Notes: generated from the sequence alone by a model not told the origin. 64,000 nt of DNA from Sphingomonas adhaesiva (GCF_002374855.1 NZ_NWVC01000005.1:170543-234542); one strand, 5' to 3'. Numbered from the stretch's first letter, positions 52,858 to 61,989 are shown. Numbers and translations are program-made.

Positions 52858-55278
52858 ATGACCCTTCCCATCCACGCCGTCCTGCCCGATCTGCTCGCCG
52901 CGCTGCGCGCGCGTTCGTCGGCGGTGCTGGTCGCGCCGCCGGGCGCGGGCAAGACCACCGCGGTCGCCCCCGCGCTGCTGGCCGAGCCATGGTGCACCGG
53001 CGAGGTGCTGGTCACCTCGCCCCGCCGGCTGGCGGCGCGCGCGGCGGCGGAGCGGATGGCGGCGCTGGCCGACGAGCCGGTCGGGCGCACCTTCGGCTAT
53101 GCCACGCGGCTGGACACGAAACGGTCGGCGGCGACGCGCGTCACCGTCGTGACCGAGGGCATCCTGACCGCGCGGTTGCAGAATGATCCCGAACTGGCGG
53201 GCGTGTCCGCGATCCTGTTCGACGAAGTGCACGAACGCAGCCTGGACGGCGATTTCGGGCTGGCGCTGGCGCTGGATGCGCAGGGGGCGCTGCGCCCCGA
53301 CCTGCGCATCGTCGCGATGTCCGCCACGCTGGACGGCGCGCGCTTCGCCGCGTTGATGGGCGATGCGCCGGTGGCTGAAAGCGCGGGGCGCAGCTTCCCG
53401 CTGGAACTGCGCCATGTCGGGCGCGCGGGCGAGGCGCGGATCGAGGACGATATGGCCGCCGCGATCCGCCGCGCGCTGGCGGAGGAGACGGGCGGCGTGC
53501 TCGCCTTCCTGCCGGGCGTCGCGGAGATCGAGCGGACGGCCGAGCGGCTGGGCGACCTGACCGGCGTGCGGCTGCACCGGTTGCACGGCAGCGTGGACCC
53601 GGCGGCGCAGCGCGCGGCGATCCGCGCCGAGCCGGACGGCGCGCGCAAGCTGGTGCTGGCGACGTCGATCGCCGAGACCAGCCTGACGCTGGACGGCATC
53701 CGCGTGGTGGTGGATTCGGGGCTGGCGCGGCGCCCGCGCTACGACCGTGCGGTCGGCATGACCCGGCTGGTGACCGAGCGCGAGAGCCAGGCGGCGGCGA
53801 CCCAGCGCGCGGGCCGCGCCGCGCGGCAGGCGCCGGGCGTCGCCTATCGCCTGTGGGAGGCGGCGGCGACCGCGGGGATGCCGCGGTTCGACCCGCCGGA
53901 GATCCTGGAGGCGGACCTGTCGGCGCTGCTGCTCGCCACCGCGATCTGGGGCGTCGCCGACCCGCGCCAGCTGGCGTGGATCGACCCCCCGCCCGAAGCC
54001 GCGGTGGCGGAGGCGCGCGCGCGGCTGGCGGGGCTGGGCGCGCTGGACGACGACGGGCGGCCGACCGCGCATGGCCGCGCGATGGCGGCGCTGCCGATGG
54101 CGCCGCGGCTGGCGCACATGCTGTTGCTCGCCCCCGACAAAAGGCTGGCCGCCGAGGTCGCGGTGCTGCTGCAGGAGCGCGGGCTGGGCGGCCCCGATGC
54201 CGATCTGGAGGTACGCTGGCGACGCTGGCGCGGCGACCGTTCGGCCAAGGCGGACAGCGCGCGCGGACTGGCGAAACGCTGGGCAGCGATGGTGCGCGGC
54301 GGTGCCGAGGGGGGCGGGGAGGGGACGATCGCGGGATGCGTCGCGCTGGCCTTCCCCGATCGCGTGGCGAAGCGCCGCGATGCGAGCGGCGAGCGCTGGG
54401 CCTCGGCGGGCGGGCGCGGTTTCCGGCTCGACCCCGCGGCACCGCTGGCGCGGCAGCAATGGCTGGCGGTGGCCGAGACGCAGGGGATGGCGGCGGGTGC
54501 GCGCATCCTGTCCGCCGCCGCGATCGACGCCGATGAGGTGGAGGCGATGTTCGCCGACCGGATCGCGACCCACCGCACCGCCAGCTTCGACCTCGCGACC
54601 GGCGCGGTGCAGGCGCTGCGCGAGCGGCGGCTGGGCGCGATCCGCGTGTCGAGCGGTCCGGACAGCGCCGCCGATCCCGCGACGATCGCCGCGGCGCTGG
54701 TGGAGGGGGTGCGCCGCCGCGGGCTGGCGCTGCTGCCGTGGTCGGCGGGGGCGGCCGCGCTGCGGACGCGCGCGGCCTATGCCGGCGTGCCGCTGGACGA
54801 TGCGACGCTGGTCGCGCGGCTGGACGAGTGGCTGCCCGCGCTGGTGGCGGGCAAGCGCCGGTTGGACGCGATCGCGCCGGGGGCGCTGACCGATGGGCTG
54901 CGCACGCTGCTGGGCTGGGACGCGCTGCGCCAGATCGACCGGCTGGCACCCGCCGACTTCACCAGTCCGGCGGGGTCAACCCATGCGATCGACTATGGTG
55001 CGGAGGCGGGGCCGACCGTGGAGTTGCGCGTGCAGGCGCTGTTCGGGCTGGACGTCCATCCGGTGGTGGGGGAAGCGCGCGTGCCGTTGGTCCTGTCGCT
55101 GACCAGCCCGGCGGGACGGCCGATCCAGACGACCCGCGACCTGCCCGGTTTCTGGCGCGGCAGCTGGAGCGCGGTGGCCAAGGAGATGCGTGGCCGCTAC
55201 CCGCGCCACCCCTGGCCCGACGACCCGGCCGCCGCCAGCGCGACATTGCGCACCAAGAAGGCGGATGCGCGGCGGTAG
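52858..55278 (+). CDS. hrpB: ATP-dependent helicase HrpB
   Basis: The 806-aa DEAH/RHA helicase has Walker A APPGAGKTTAVA (about residues 31-42), DEVHERSLDGD (DEVH box, about 122), SATLDGAR, the motif V/VI region TSIAETSLTLDGIRVVVDSG and QRAGRAARQAPG, and C-terminal HA2/HrpB_C domains. It is the Escherichia-type RNA helicase homologue and is unrelated to T3SS hrpB genes despite the name. ATG 52858 was chosen over a GTG at 52828. Confidence 0.95.
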   Translation: MTLPIHAVLPDLLAALRARSSAVLVAPPGAGKTTAVAPALLAEPWCTGEVLVTSPRRLAARAAAERMAALADEPVGRTFGYATRLDTKRSAATRVTVVTEGILTARLQNDPELAGVSAILFDEVHERSLDGDFGLALALDAQGALRPDLRIVAMSATLDGARFAALMGDAPVAESAGRSFPLELRHVGRAGEARIEDDMAAAIRRALAEETGGVLAFLPGVAEIERTAERLGDLTGVRLHRLHGSVDPAAQRAAIRAEPDGARKLVLATSIAETSLTLDGIRVVVDSGLARRPRYDRAVGMTRLVTERESQAAATQRAGRAARQAPGVAYRLWEAAATAGMPRFDPPEILEADLSALLLATAIWGVADPRQLAWIDPPPEAAVAEARARLAGLGALDDDGRPTAHGRAMAALPMAPRLAHMLLLAPDKRLAAEVAVLLQERGLGGPDADLEVRWRRWRGDRSAKADSARGLAKRWAAMVRGGAEGGGEGTIAGCVALAFPDRVAKRRDASGERWASAGGRGFRLDPAAPLARQQWLAVAETQGMAAGARILSAAAIDADEVEAMFADRIATHRTASFDLATGAVQALRERRLGAIRVSSGPDSAADPATIAAALVEGVRRRGLALLPWSAGAAALRTRAAYAGVPLDDATLVARLDEWLPALVAGKRRLDAIAPGALTDGLRTLLGWDALRQIDRLAPADFTSPAGSTHAIDYGAEAGPTVELRVQALFGLDVHPVVGEARVPLVLSLTSPAGRPIQTTRDLPGFWRGSWSAVAKEMRGRYPRHPWPDDPAAASATLRTKKADARR

Positions 55279-55335
55279 GATTGCGGGCGGGGCCACGGCT
55301 TCGTAGGCAGGGGCGACAGGACGGGAGACGATGCG

Positions 55336-55776
55336 ATGCGGATGATGGCACTGGCACCGGTGGTGATGATGGTCGCAGCCTGTTCCGGCGCACCGCAGAC
55401 GCCGGTCGCGGGCGATGCCTATGTCCGGTTGGCGGCGGTCCCGGGGCGGCCGGCGGCTGGCTATGCCGTGCTGCACGGCGGGGCGAAGGACAGCGCGCTG
55501 GTGCAGATCACCGCGCCCGGCGTCGCGCGCATCGAACTGCACAACAGCCGCATGACCGGCAACGGGATGATGGCGATGGACGCGGTGAAGGCGCTGCCGG
55601 TGCCCAGGGCGGGGACGGTCACGCTGGCGCCGGGCGGCTATCATGCGATGCTGTTCGGCGTGCCGGCGGGCGTGACGCCGGGCACCAAGTTGCCGCTCAC
55701 CTTCCGCTTCGACGACGGGACCGCGGTGGAGGTGCCCGCGACCGTGATCGGCGCGGGCGAGGCGGCGCCCGAGTGA
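55336..55776 (+). CDS. PCu(A)C-type copper chaperone lipoprotein
   Basis: The 146-aa product has a short signal with a lipobox (VVMMVAACSGAP, Cys16) and the PCu(A)C copper site: His/Met residues in IELHNSRMTGNGMMAM and GYHAMLF, the H-M-x(n)-H-x-M pattern. It delivers Cu(I) in the periplasm, usually to cytochrome oxidase CuA. GGGAGACG precedes the ATG. Its stop overlaps the GTG of the HExxH gene (GTGA). Confidence 0.92.
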   Translation: MRMMALAPVVMMVAACSGAPQTPVAGDAYVRLAAVPGRPAAGYAVLHGGAKDSALVQITAPGVARIELHNSRMTGNGMMAMDAVKALPVPRAGTVTLAPGGYHAMLFGVPAGVTPGTKLPLTFRFDDGTAVEVPATVIGAGEAAPE

Positions 55777-56252
55777 CCCGGCGCGCGCTGACCGCGGGCG
55801 AGGTGGCGCTGGCGCGGTCGGTGTATGGCGACACGATCGACTATGCCCGGGTCGGGCTGGCGCGGCGCAAATGGGCGTTCTTCCAGCCGCGCAATGTGGT
55901 GATGGCGCCGGCCGGGACGATCCACTTCCACCCGCGCGGCGACCTGTGGCGTGACGATTTCGCCGCTGCGCCGCTGGATGCGCAGGGGCTGTTCATCCAC
56001 GAGATGTGCCACATCTGGCAGCACCAGCGCGGCGTCTGCCTGCCGCTGGCGCGGCATCCGTTCTGCCGCTACCATTATGCGATCCGCCCCGGCTGGCGGC
56101 TGGAGCGATACGGGATCGAGCAGCAGGCGGAGATCGTCCGCCATGCCTTCCTGTTGCGGCGCGGGGCGCGGGTGCCCGGTGCGCCGGAACTGGCCCGATA
56201 CGAGACGATCCTTCCCTTTCCCACCGGCGCAGGAGCGACGCGGCAGGCATGA
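55773..56252 (+). CDS. Small HExxH protein (sphingomonad Vgr-related type)
   Basis: The 159-aa product begins RRALTAGEVALARSVYGDTIDYARVGLARRKW and carries a zinc-protease-like motif HEMCHIWQHQRG (about residues 77-88) with HFHPRGDLWRDDF before it. I recognise the sequence as what sphingomonad genomes list as Vgr-related protein; the name is historical and no spike protein is implied. A DUF4157-like metalloprotease fold is plausible. The GTG start overlaps the copper chaperone stop, and its stop overlaps the thioesterase gene (ATGA). Confidence 0.8.
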   Translation: MTRRALTAGEVALARSVYGDTIDYARVGLARRKWAFFQPRNVVMAPAGTIHFHPRGDLWRDDFAAAPLDAQGLFIHEMCHIWQHQRGVCLPLARHPFCRYHYAIRPGWRLERYGIEQQAEIVRHAFLLRRGARVPGAPELARYETILPFPTGAGATRQA

Positions 56253-56716
56253 CGACCACGACGAACACGACGATCTGGCATGGCGGCACCCCCGATCTGG
56301 CGCGGCTGACGGAAGCGGGCGCGACGTCGATGCCCGGTTTCCTGGGGATCGAGTTCGTCGCGGTGGGCGACGACTGGCTGACCGCGCGGATGCCGGTGAC
56401 CGAGCGGACCAGGCAGCCCTATGGCCGGCTGCACGGCGGCGCCTCCGTCGCGCTGGCCGAGACGGTCGCGTCGGTCGCGGCGATGGCGACGCTGGACCCG
56501 GCGGTGTCGGCGGCGGTGGGGATGGAGATCAACGCCAACCACCTGCGCCCCGCCGGCGACGGTTACGTCCACGCCACCGCCCGCGCCGAATCGCTGGGCC
56601 GCACCAGCCAGGTGTGGACGATCCGCATCATCGACGCGGCCGAGCGGCTGGTGTGCATCGCGCGGATGACCGCGGCGGTGATCCCGGCGCAGCGCGGGGC
56701 GGTGGCGGCGGCGTAG
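56249..56716 (+). CDS. PaaI-family hotdog thioesterase
   Basis: The 155-aa product has the hotdog-fold motif PYGRLHGGASVALAETVASV, with the catalytic-type HGG followed by an acidic residue, and the second strand set VGMEINANHLRPA. PaaI/YdiI enzymes hydrolyse acyl-CoA thioesters. AGGAG lies upstream and ATGA couples it to the HExxH gene. Confidence 0.88.
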   Translation: MTTTTNTTIWHGGTPDLARLTEAGATSMPGFLGIEFVAVGDDWLTARMPVTERTRQPYGRLHGGASVALAETVASVAAMATLDPAVSAAVGMEINANHLRPAGDGYVHATARAESLGRTSQVWTIRIIDAAERLVCIARMTAAVIPAQRGAVAAA

Positions 56717-56730
56717 GCGGGCGGGCTGCT

Positions 56731-56773
56731 GCGTTCCCTTGCCGGGAGACCCCAGCTTTCGCTGGGGTGACGT
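56731..56773. repeat. Palindromic dispersed repeat with CCCCAGC-TTTC-GCTGGGG hairpin
   Basis: The hairpin arms CCCCAGC (56750-56756) and GCTGGGG (56761-56767) lie between convergent genes and may terminate both transcripts. The preceding GCGTTCCCTTGCCGGGAG matches GCGTTGCTCCCTCGCCAGGG at 40307, so this is a longer dispersed unit, not a lone hairpin. Confidence 0.75.
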
Positions 56774-56784
56774 GTGGGGGGGCG

Positions 56785-58134
56785 CTACTTGAGCAGCACC
56801 AGTTCCTCCGCCATGGTCGGGTGGAGCGCGACGGTGGCGTCGAACTGCGCCTTGGTCAGCCCGGCCTTCACCGCGACCGCGGCGGACTGGATGATCTCCG
56901 CCACTTCGGGGCCGATCATGTGGATGCCGACGACCCGGTCGGTTTCGCCGTCGCAGACCATCTTGTAGAGCGCGCGTTCGTCGCGGCCCGCCAGCACGTT
57001 CTTCATCGGGCGGAAATCTGACGAATAGACCTTCACCGATCCCAGCTTCTGCCGCGCCTCCGCCTCGGTCATGCCGACGCCGGCGATCGGCGGGTGGCTG
57101 AACACCGCCGAGGGCACGCAGTCGTAGTCGACCACGGTCGCCTTGCCGCCGAACAGGTTGTCGGCGAACGCCTGCCCTTCGCGGATCGCGATCGGGGTCA
57201 GCTGGATGCGGTTGGTGACGTCGCCGATCGCGTAGATCGACGGGCAGGTGGAGCGGTTGTGGTCATCGACCTTCACCGCGCCCATGTCGTCCAGTTCGAC
57301 CCCGGCGGTGTCCAGCCCCAGGCCATGCGTGTTCGGCTTCCGCCCGGTGGCGAACATCACCATGTCGACCACCGCGGGTTCGTGGTTCGCCATGCTGACC
57401 TTCAGGCAGCCGTCGTCGAGCTTCTCGATTCCCTGGAAGGTGGCGTCGAAGCGGAATTCCAGCCCCTTCATCATGCTGATCTGGAGCAGCCGGTCGCGGA
57501 TCTGCAGGTCGTAGCCGCGCAGGATGTCCTTCGTGCGGTTCATCAGGATGACGTGCGCGCCCAGTTGATGGAAGATGCCGGCGAATTCGTTGGCGATATA
57601 GCCCGCGCCCGCGATCAGCACGCGCTTGGGCACCGCCTCCAGGTGGAACGCCTCGTTCGAGGTGATGCCGTGTTCGTGGCCGGGGCATTCGGGGATCGCC
57701 GGATGCGCGCCGACCGCGATCAGGATCGTCTTCGCGGTCTTCTTCGTGCCGTCGGCCAGCGTCACCTCGTTCGGGCCGGAGACGGTGGCGCGCTGGTGGA
57801 TGATCTCGGCCCCGTTCGACTCGAGCGTGGTGGTATAGGCCTGGTTGATCCGGTCCACCTCCTTCAGCACGTTGTCGCGCAGCCGCGGCCAGCTGAACGC
57901 GCAGTCGGGGGGCACGTCCCAGCCGAAATGGCGCGCGTCGCGCAGATCCTCGGCGAAATGCGCGCCATAGACGAGCAGCTTCTTGGGGACGCAGCCGCGG
58001 ATCACGCAGGTGCCGCCGACGCGATATTCCTCCGCCACCGCCACGCGTGCGCCATGCGCCGCCGCGACCCGCGACGCGCGCGTGCCGCCGGAACCGGCAC
58101 CGATGACGAAAAGGTCGTAGTCGAACTCGGACAT
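56785..58134 (-). CDS. gor: Glutathione-disulfide reductase
   Basis: The 449-aa flavoprotein has the FAD fold start DYDLFVIGAGSGGTRASR, the redox-active pair in GGTCVIRGCVPKKLLVYG (Cys42 and Cys47), the NADPH fold VLIAGAGYIANEFAG, and the C-terminal dimer motif with catalytic His-Glu VALHPTMAEELVLL. It keeps glutathione reduced in the cytoplasm. ATG 58134; full family length. Confidence 0.95.
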   Translation of the reverse strand: MSEFDYDLFVIGAGSGGTRASRVAAAHGARVAVAEEYRVGGTCVIRGCVPKKLLVYGAHFAEDLRDARHFGWDVPPDCAFSWPRLRDNVLKEVDRINQAYTTTLESNGAEIIHQRATVSGPNEVTLADGTKKTAKTILIAVGAHPAIPECPGHEHGITSNEAFHLEAVPKRVLIAGAGYIANEFAGIFHQLGAHVILMNRTKDILRGYDLQIRDRLLQISMMKGLEFRFDATFQGIEKLDDGCLKVSMANHEPAVVDMVMFATGRKPNTHGLGLDTAGVELDDMGAVKVDDHNRSTCPSIYAIGDVTNRIQLTPIAIREGQAFADNLFGGKATVVDYDCVPSAVFSHPPIAGVGMTEAEARQKLGSVKVYSSDFRPMKNVLAGRDERALYKMVCDGETDRVVGIHMIGPEVAEIIQSAAVAVKAGLTKAQFDATVALHPTMAEELVLLK

Positions 58135-58253
58135 GGCGGCTCCGGCATCTGCGAATGTTGCGAAAGTTGAGACAATCGCGGGGTCAACATTGAACCGGCG
58201 GGGCGCCGGTTGGTGCCGCTGTTAGCAGCGCGCGGCGGGGTAGGACAGGCAGG

Positions 58254-58649
58254 TCACACCATCGCGGACCGTAGCCCCAGATGCGCGACGAACGGATCGA
58301 AATCACGATCGGCGTAGAGCAGCGGGATGTTGTCGACAATGCAGCGCGTGGCGATCAGCGTGTCGATCGTCTTGCGGATCGTGATGCCGCGTTCCCGCAG
58401 GGTGCGGTAGTGGCGCGCGGCTTGTACGGCGATCTCCGGTCCGCCGATCGTGACGACGTCCAGATTCAGAAGCTGTGCGCTGGCAATGGCGAACGCCCTT
58501 TCCGAGCGCGTACCCTGCAGCACTTCGGCGATAACGAGGTCGGCGGTCAGGACACGCTCACCCAGCAGCGCCCTCTTGAGATGATCGGTCTGGGGAGTTG
58601 CACGCGCGTGGAGAAAATCGACCCAGACGCTGCTGTCCACCAGCATCAT
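58254..58649 (-). CDS. vapC: VapC-type PIN-domain toxin
   Basis: The 131-aa PIN-domain RNase has the acidic active-site residues in LVDSSVWVDFL (Asp5), ADLVIAEVLQG (Glu near 42), TIDTLIATRC (Asp near 95) and YADRDFD (Asp near 115). It is encoded after vapB and overlaps it by 4 bases (ATGA), the standard toxin-antitoxin order. Targets in the family are tRNA or rRNA. Confidence 0.92.
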   Translation of the reverse strand: MMLVDSSVWVDFLHARATPQTDHLKRALLGERVLTADLVIAEVLQGTRSERAFAIASAQLLNLDVVTIGGPEIAVQAARHYRTLRERGITIRKTIDTLIATRCIVDNIPLLYADRDFDPFVAHLGLRSAMV

Positions 58650-58855
58650 TCGTCGGCTGCGATGTACTTGCTGGTCCGCATGTCATCCAAGTCGCCGTCC
58701 CAGCCCAATCCCCACAATTCCATCAAGCCTTCTTGTCGCTTGAGGCGAAGGGCGATGCGGAGCGCATTGTCGACAGCTTCACGTTTCGTCGCGGCGCCTG
58801 TCGCGCGCATGACGCTGCTGACGAGTTCGTCGTCGATGTCGATGCTGGTCCGCAT
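58646..58855 (-). CDS. vapB: VapB-type antitoxin
   Basis: The 69-aa product (MRTSIDIDDELVSSVMRATG...) is a ribbon-helix-helix antitoxin of the type II VapB family (RTSIDIDDEL ribbon, ATKREAVDNALRIALR helices), with an acidic C-terminal tail that would wrap the VapC toxin. It probably represses its own operon through the perfect inverted repeat around its start codon. Confidence 0.9.
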   Translation of the reverse strand: MRTSIDIDDELVSSVMRATGAATKREAVDNALRIALRLKRQEGLMELWGLGWDGDLDDMRTSKYIAADE

Positions 58856-58883
58856 GTGTATGGCTCCGCAGAGCCATACACAT
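58854..58883. promoter_or_regulatory. Perfect 13-base inverted repeat at the vapBC start
   Basis: ATGTGTATGGCTC (58854-58866) and GAGCCATACACAT (58871-58883) are exact inverted copies around CGCA. The repeat begins inside the vapB start codon, so VapB or VapBC bound here would block both transcription and ribosome access. The tighter palindrome core GTATGGCTC/GAGCCATAC is likely the RHH dimer site. Confidence 0.8.
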
Positions 58884-58899
58884 AATCGGTCGTCCGCGC

Positions 58900-60390
58900 T
58901 TATGCCAGACCGGCGCGGGCGATGAGGTCGGTGGTGGAAGGGTCGAAGTCGCCGCCGCCCTTCGCCGCGGCCTTGGCCATTTCCTTGCCCAGCTCGACGC
59001 CGAACTGGTCGAAGGAATTGATGCCGAGCAGCACGCCCGCCACGAACACGCGATGTTCGTAGAAGGCGATCAGCGCGCCCAGCGTGCGCGCGTCGAGCCG
59101 GTCGAGCAGCAGCGTGGACGACGGGCGATCCCCCGGATAGCTGCGCGCGGGGTCGTCGGCCTGCTTGCCCTTCATCAGCGCCGCCCCTTGCGCAAAGGCG
59201 TTGAGCAGCAGCTGGCGATGATGTTCGGCGGGCAGGGTGTCGCCCGCCTCGGTCACCGCGACGAACTCGACCGGCACGATGTGGGTGCCCTGGTGGAGCA
59301 GCTGGAACACCGCATGCTGCGCATCGGTGCCCACCCCGCCCCAGGTGATCGGCGCGGTGGGGCGGCCGACCGGCTGGCCGCCCACCGTGACGCCCTTGCC
59401 GTTCGATTCCATCTCCAGCTGTTGCAGATAGCTGGGCAGCAGGCGCAGCCGCTCGTCATAGGCGAAGGTGGCGCGCGTCTCGCAATGGCGGACCTGGGTA
59501 TAATAGAGGTCGGCAAAGGCGGCGAGCGCGGGGGCGTTTTCGTGCAGCGCGGACAGGCGGAAGTGGCGGTCCATCTCCGCCGCGCCGTCCAGCAGCTCCT
59601 CGAACTGTTCCCAGCCCAGCTTGATCGCGGCGGGGAAGCCGATCGACGACCACAGCGAATAGCGCCCGCCGACCCCTTCGGAAAAGGGCAGGACGCGGGT
59701 TTCGTCGACGCCCCATTCGATCGCCTTGTCGGGCGAGGCGGTGAGCGCGATGACGCGGCCGTAGGGATCGTCCACCCCGGCGCCGGTCATCCAGGAGATG
59801 ACGCTGTCGGCGTTCATCATCGTCTCGGTCGTGGTGAAGGTCTTCGACGCGACCACCAGCAAAGTGGCGGCAGGGTCGAAGCGGTCGAACACGTCGTCCA
59901 GCGCCATGCCGTCGACGTTGGAGACGATCGCGACGTCGTAGCGGTCGCTGTCCCGCCCCAGCGCATCGACCAGCAGGTGCGGCCCCAGCGCCGAGCCGCC
60001 GATGCCGACGTGCAGGACGTGGCGGACCGGGCCGAAGGCATCCGCCTCGATCGCGTCGATCACCGCGCGCATCCGCGCGTGATAGGAGGCGGCGCGCGCG
60101 ACGCTGTCGGCCTTGCCCTCGCCGCGTTCGGCGGTGTGCTCGACCGGGCGATCCTCGGTCACGTTGACATGTTCGCCCGCGAACATCGCCTCGCGCCGGC
60201 CGGCCAGGTCGGCCTCCTTCGCCAGCGCCTCGAACGCGGCGAGCGCATCGGCGGTCAGATGCGTCTTCGACCAGTCGAAATGGATGCCCGCGACGTCGAG
60301 CGACAGGCGCTTGAGCCGGTCGGCGTCGGCGGCGAACAGCGCGTCGAGCCGTTCGGAGGGGAGTGTTTCGATCCGGGACCAGTCCGCCAT
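58900..60390 (-). CDS. pgi: Glucose-6-phosphate isomerase
   Basis: The 496-aa product has the signature regions VLHVGIGGSALGPHLL, FTTTETMMNADSVISWM, GGRYSLWSSIGFPAAIKLGW and the C-terminal INSFDQFGVELGKEMA motif (Gln/Lys active-site end). Members in alphaproteobacteria are about 500 aa, shorter than the Escherichia enzyme. It interconverts glucose-6-P and fructose-6-P in the Entner-Doudoroff/gluconeogenic network. Divergent from lepB. Confidence 0.96.
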   Translation of the reverse strand: MADWSRIETLPSERLDALFAADADRLKRLSLDVAGIHFDWSKTHLTADALAAFEALAKEADLAGRREAMFAGEHVNVTEDRPVEHTAERGEGKADSVARAASYHARMRAVIDAIEADAFGPVRHVLHVGIGGSALGPHLLVDALGRDSDRYDVAIVSNVDGMALDDVFDRFDPAATLLVVASKTFTTTETMMNADSVISWMTGAGVDDPYGRVIALTASPDKAIEWGVDETRVLPFSEGVGGRYSLWSSIGFPAAIKLGWEQFEELLDGAAEMDRHFRLSALHENAPALAAFADLYYTQVRHCETRATFAYDERLRLLPSYLQQLEMESNGKGVTVGGQPVGRPTAPITWGGVGTDAQHAVFQLLHQGTHIVPVEFVAVTEAGDTLPAEHHRQLLLNAFAQGAALMKGKQADDPARSYPGDRPSSTLLLDRLDARTLGALIAFYEHRVFVAGVLLGINSFDQFGVELGKEMAKAAAKGGGDFDPSTTDLIARAGLA

Positions 60391-60463
60391 TGTCCGTCTT
60401 CCCTATGCTGTCGTGCCAAGCCTTCGCTTGACGCGCCCGCGCCGTTAGGCGACGCGAAGCGTC

Positions 60464-61291
60464 ATGGCCACCCCTCCTGTCGCCGGCAAAACCGCCGGTA
60501 GCCCCGCCCGTTCCGAAACCAGCGAGACGATCCGCTTCCTCTTGAAGCTGGTGCTGTTCGTGTTCGTGCTGCGCAGCTTCATCTTCTCGCCCTTCTCGAT
60601 CCCGTCCGAATCGATGCTGCCGCGGCTGCTGATCGGCGACTATCTGTTCGTGTCGAAGTGGAATTACGGCTATTCGCGCTGGTCGCTGCCATGGGGGCTG
60701 CCGCTGATCCCCGGGCGGCTGTTCGCGCGCGATCCGGCGCGCGGCGACGTCGTCGTGTTCCGGTCGATGGGGCCGGACGACCACGACGTCATCAAGCGCG
60801 TGATCGGCCTGCCGGGCGACCGGGTGCAGATGCGCGCCGGCCAGCTGTTCCTGAACGGCAAGGCGATTCCCAAGCAGCGCGTCGCCGATTTCATCGTGCC
60901 GATCTCGCCCAATTTCCCGACCGAGAAATGCGGCACGCCGTTCCAGGACGTCGACAGTGCCGGGCGCGCGATCTGCCGCTATCCGCAGTTCCGCGAGACG
61001 CTGCCCGACGGGAAGAGCTACAACGTGCTCGACCAGGAGAACATCCCGCAGGCCGACGATACCGACGTCTATCACGTGCCGGCGGGCACGGTGTTCCTGA
61101 TGGGCGACAATCGCGACGATTCGGCCGACAGCCGCTTCGCCCCGCCGGAGGGGATGGGGTACATCCCGATGGAGCGGATCGAGGGCAAGGCGATCGTCAA
61201 TTTCTGGTCCACCGACGGTTCGGCATCGTGGCTGAAACCGTGGACCTGGGTGTCGGCGGCGCGCCTCGACCGGATCGGTGAGGGCTTTTGA
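60464..61291 (+). CDS. lepB: Signal peptidase I
   Basis: The 275-aa inner-membrane protease has one N-terminal membrane helix (about 24-45), the catalytic Ser50 in IPSESMLPRLLIGD and the catalytic Lys in DDHDVIKRVIGLPGDRV, and the C-terminal box MGDNRDDSADSR. It removes signal peptides after Sec/Tat export. It overlaps rnc by TTGA, the usual lepB-rnc pair. Confidence 0.96.
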   Translation: MATPPVAGKTAGSPARSETSETIRFLLKLVLFVFVLRSFIFSPFSIPSESMLPRLLIGDYLFVSKWNYGYSRWSLPWGLPLIPGRLFARDPARGDVVVFRSMGPDDHDVIKRVIGLPGDRVQMRAGQLFLNGKAIPKQRVADFIVPISPNFPTEKCGTPFQDVDSAGRAICRYPQFRETLPDGKSYNVLDQENIPQADDTDVYHVPAGTVFLMGDNRDDSADSRFAPPEGMGYIPMERIEGKAIVNFWSTDGSASWLKPWTWVSAARLDRIGEGF

Positions 61292-61989
61292 GCGACGATC
61301 TGGCCGACTGGATCGAGCGCACGTTCGGGGTCCGGCCGGCGGACACCGCGCCGTTCGTGCGCGCGCTGACCCATTCCAGCCGAGAAGGCGACAGCTACGA
61401 GCGGCAGGAGTTCTTGGGCGACCGGGTGCTGGGGCTGGTGATGGCCGAATGGCTGTACGAGACCTTCCCCGACGAACCCGAGGGGCAATTGACCAAAAGG
61501 TTCAACGCACTGGTGACCGGCGTGGTGTGTGCCGAAGTCGCGCGCTCGATCGACGCGGAGGCGCGCGTGCGGCTGGGCAAGCAGGCGCATAGCGATGGCG
61601 CGCAGCACAGCGACAATGTGCTGGGCGACGTGATGGAGGCGTTGCTGGGCGCGCTGTACCGCACCGCCGGGCTGGACGCGGCGCGCGACGCGATCCGCCG
61701 GTTGTGGGCGGATCGGATCCACGCCGATGCGCGCGCGCCGCAACATCCCAAATCGGCGTTGCAGGAATGGGCGGCGGCGAACCGGCGCGCGGTGCCCGCC
61801 TATGCGATCGTCGACCGGTCCGGCCCCGGCCATGCGCCGCGCTTCACCGTGGCCGCCAGCGTCGGCAAGGACAGCGTGACCGCGCAAGGGGCGAGCAAGC
61901 AGGAGGCGGAAACCGCCGCGGCGCGCGCGCTGCTGACGGCGCTGGAGGAGCAGGCGGCGGCCAGCGCGAAGCCGCGGCGGCGGAAATAG
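61288..61989 (+). CDS. rnc: Ribonuclease III
   Basis: The 233-aa product has the RNase III signature ERQEFLGDRVLGLVMAEWLY with catalytic Glu/Asp, a second metal-binding DVMEALLGALY, and a C-terminal dsRNA-binding domain (about 155-225: KSALQEWAAANRRAVPAYAI, KQEAETAAARALLTALE). The start is TTG, overlapping the lepB stop. In many relatives era follows rnc; here rlmB follows instead. Confidence 0.95.
   Translation: MSDDLADWIERTFGVRPADTAPFVRALTHSSREGDSYERQEFLGDRVLGLVMAEWLYETFPDEPEGQLTKRFNALVTGVVCAEVARSIDAEARVRLGKQAHSDGAQHSDNVLGDVMEALLGALYRTAGLDAARDAIRRLWADRIHADARAPQHPKSALQEWAAANRRAVPAYAIVDRSGPGHAPRFTVAASVGKDSVTAQGASKQEAETAAARALLTALEEQAAASAKPRRRK

Noticed and set aside
52858..55278. HrpB named gene as part of the T3SS
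   Set aside because: It is the DEAH RNA helicase HrpB, only sharing a name with Hrp T3SS genes, and lies 18 kb away from the locus.
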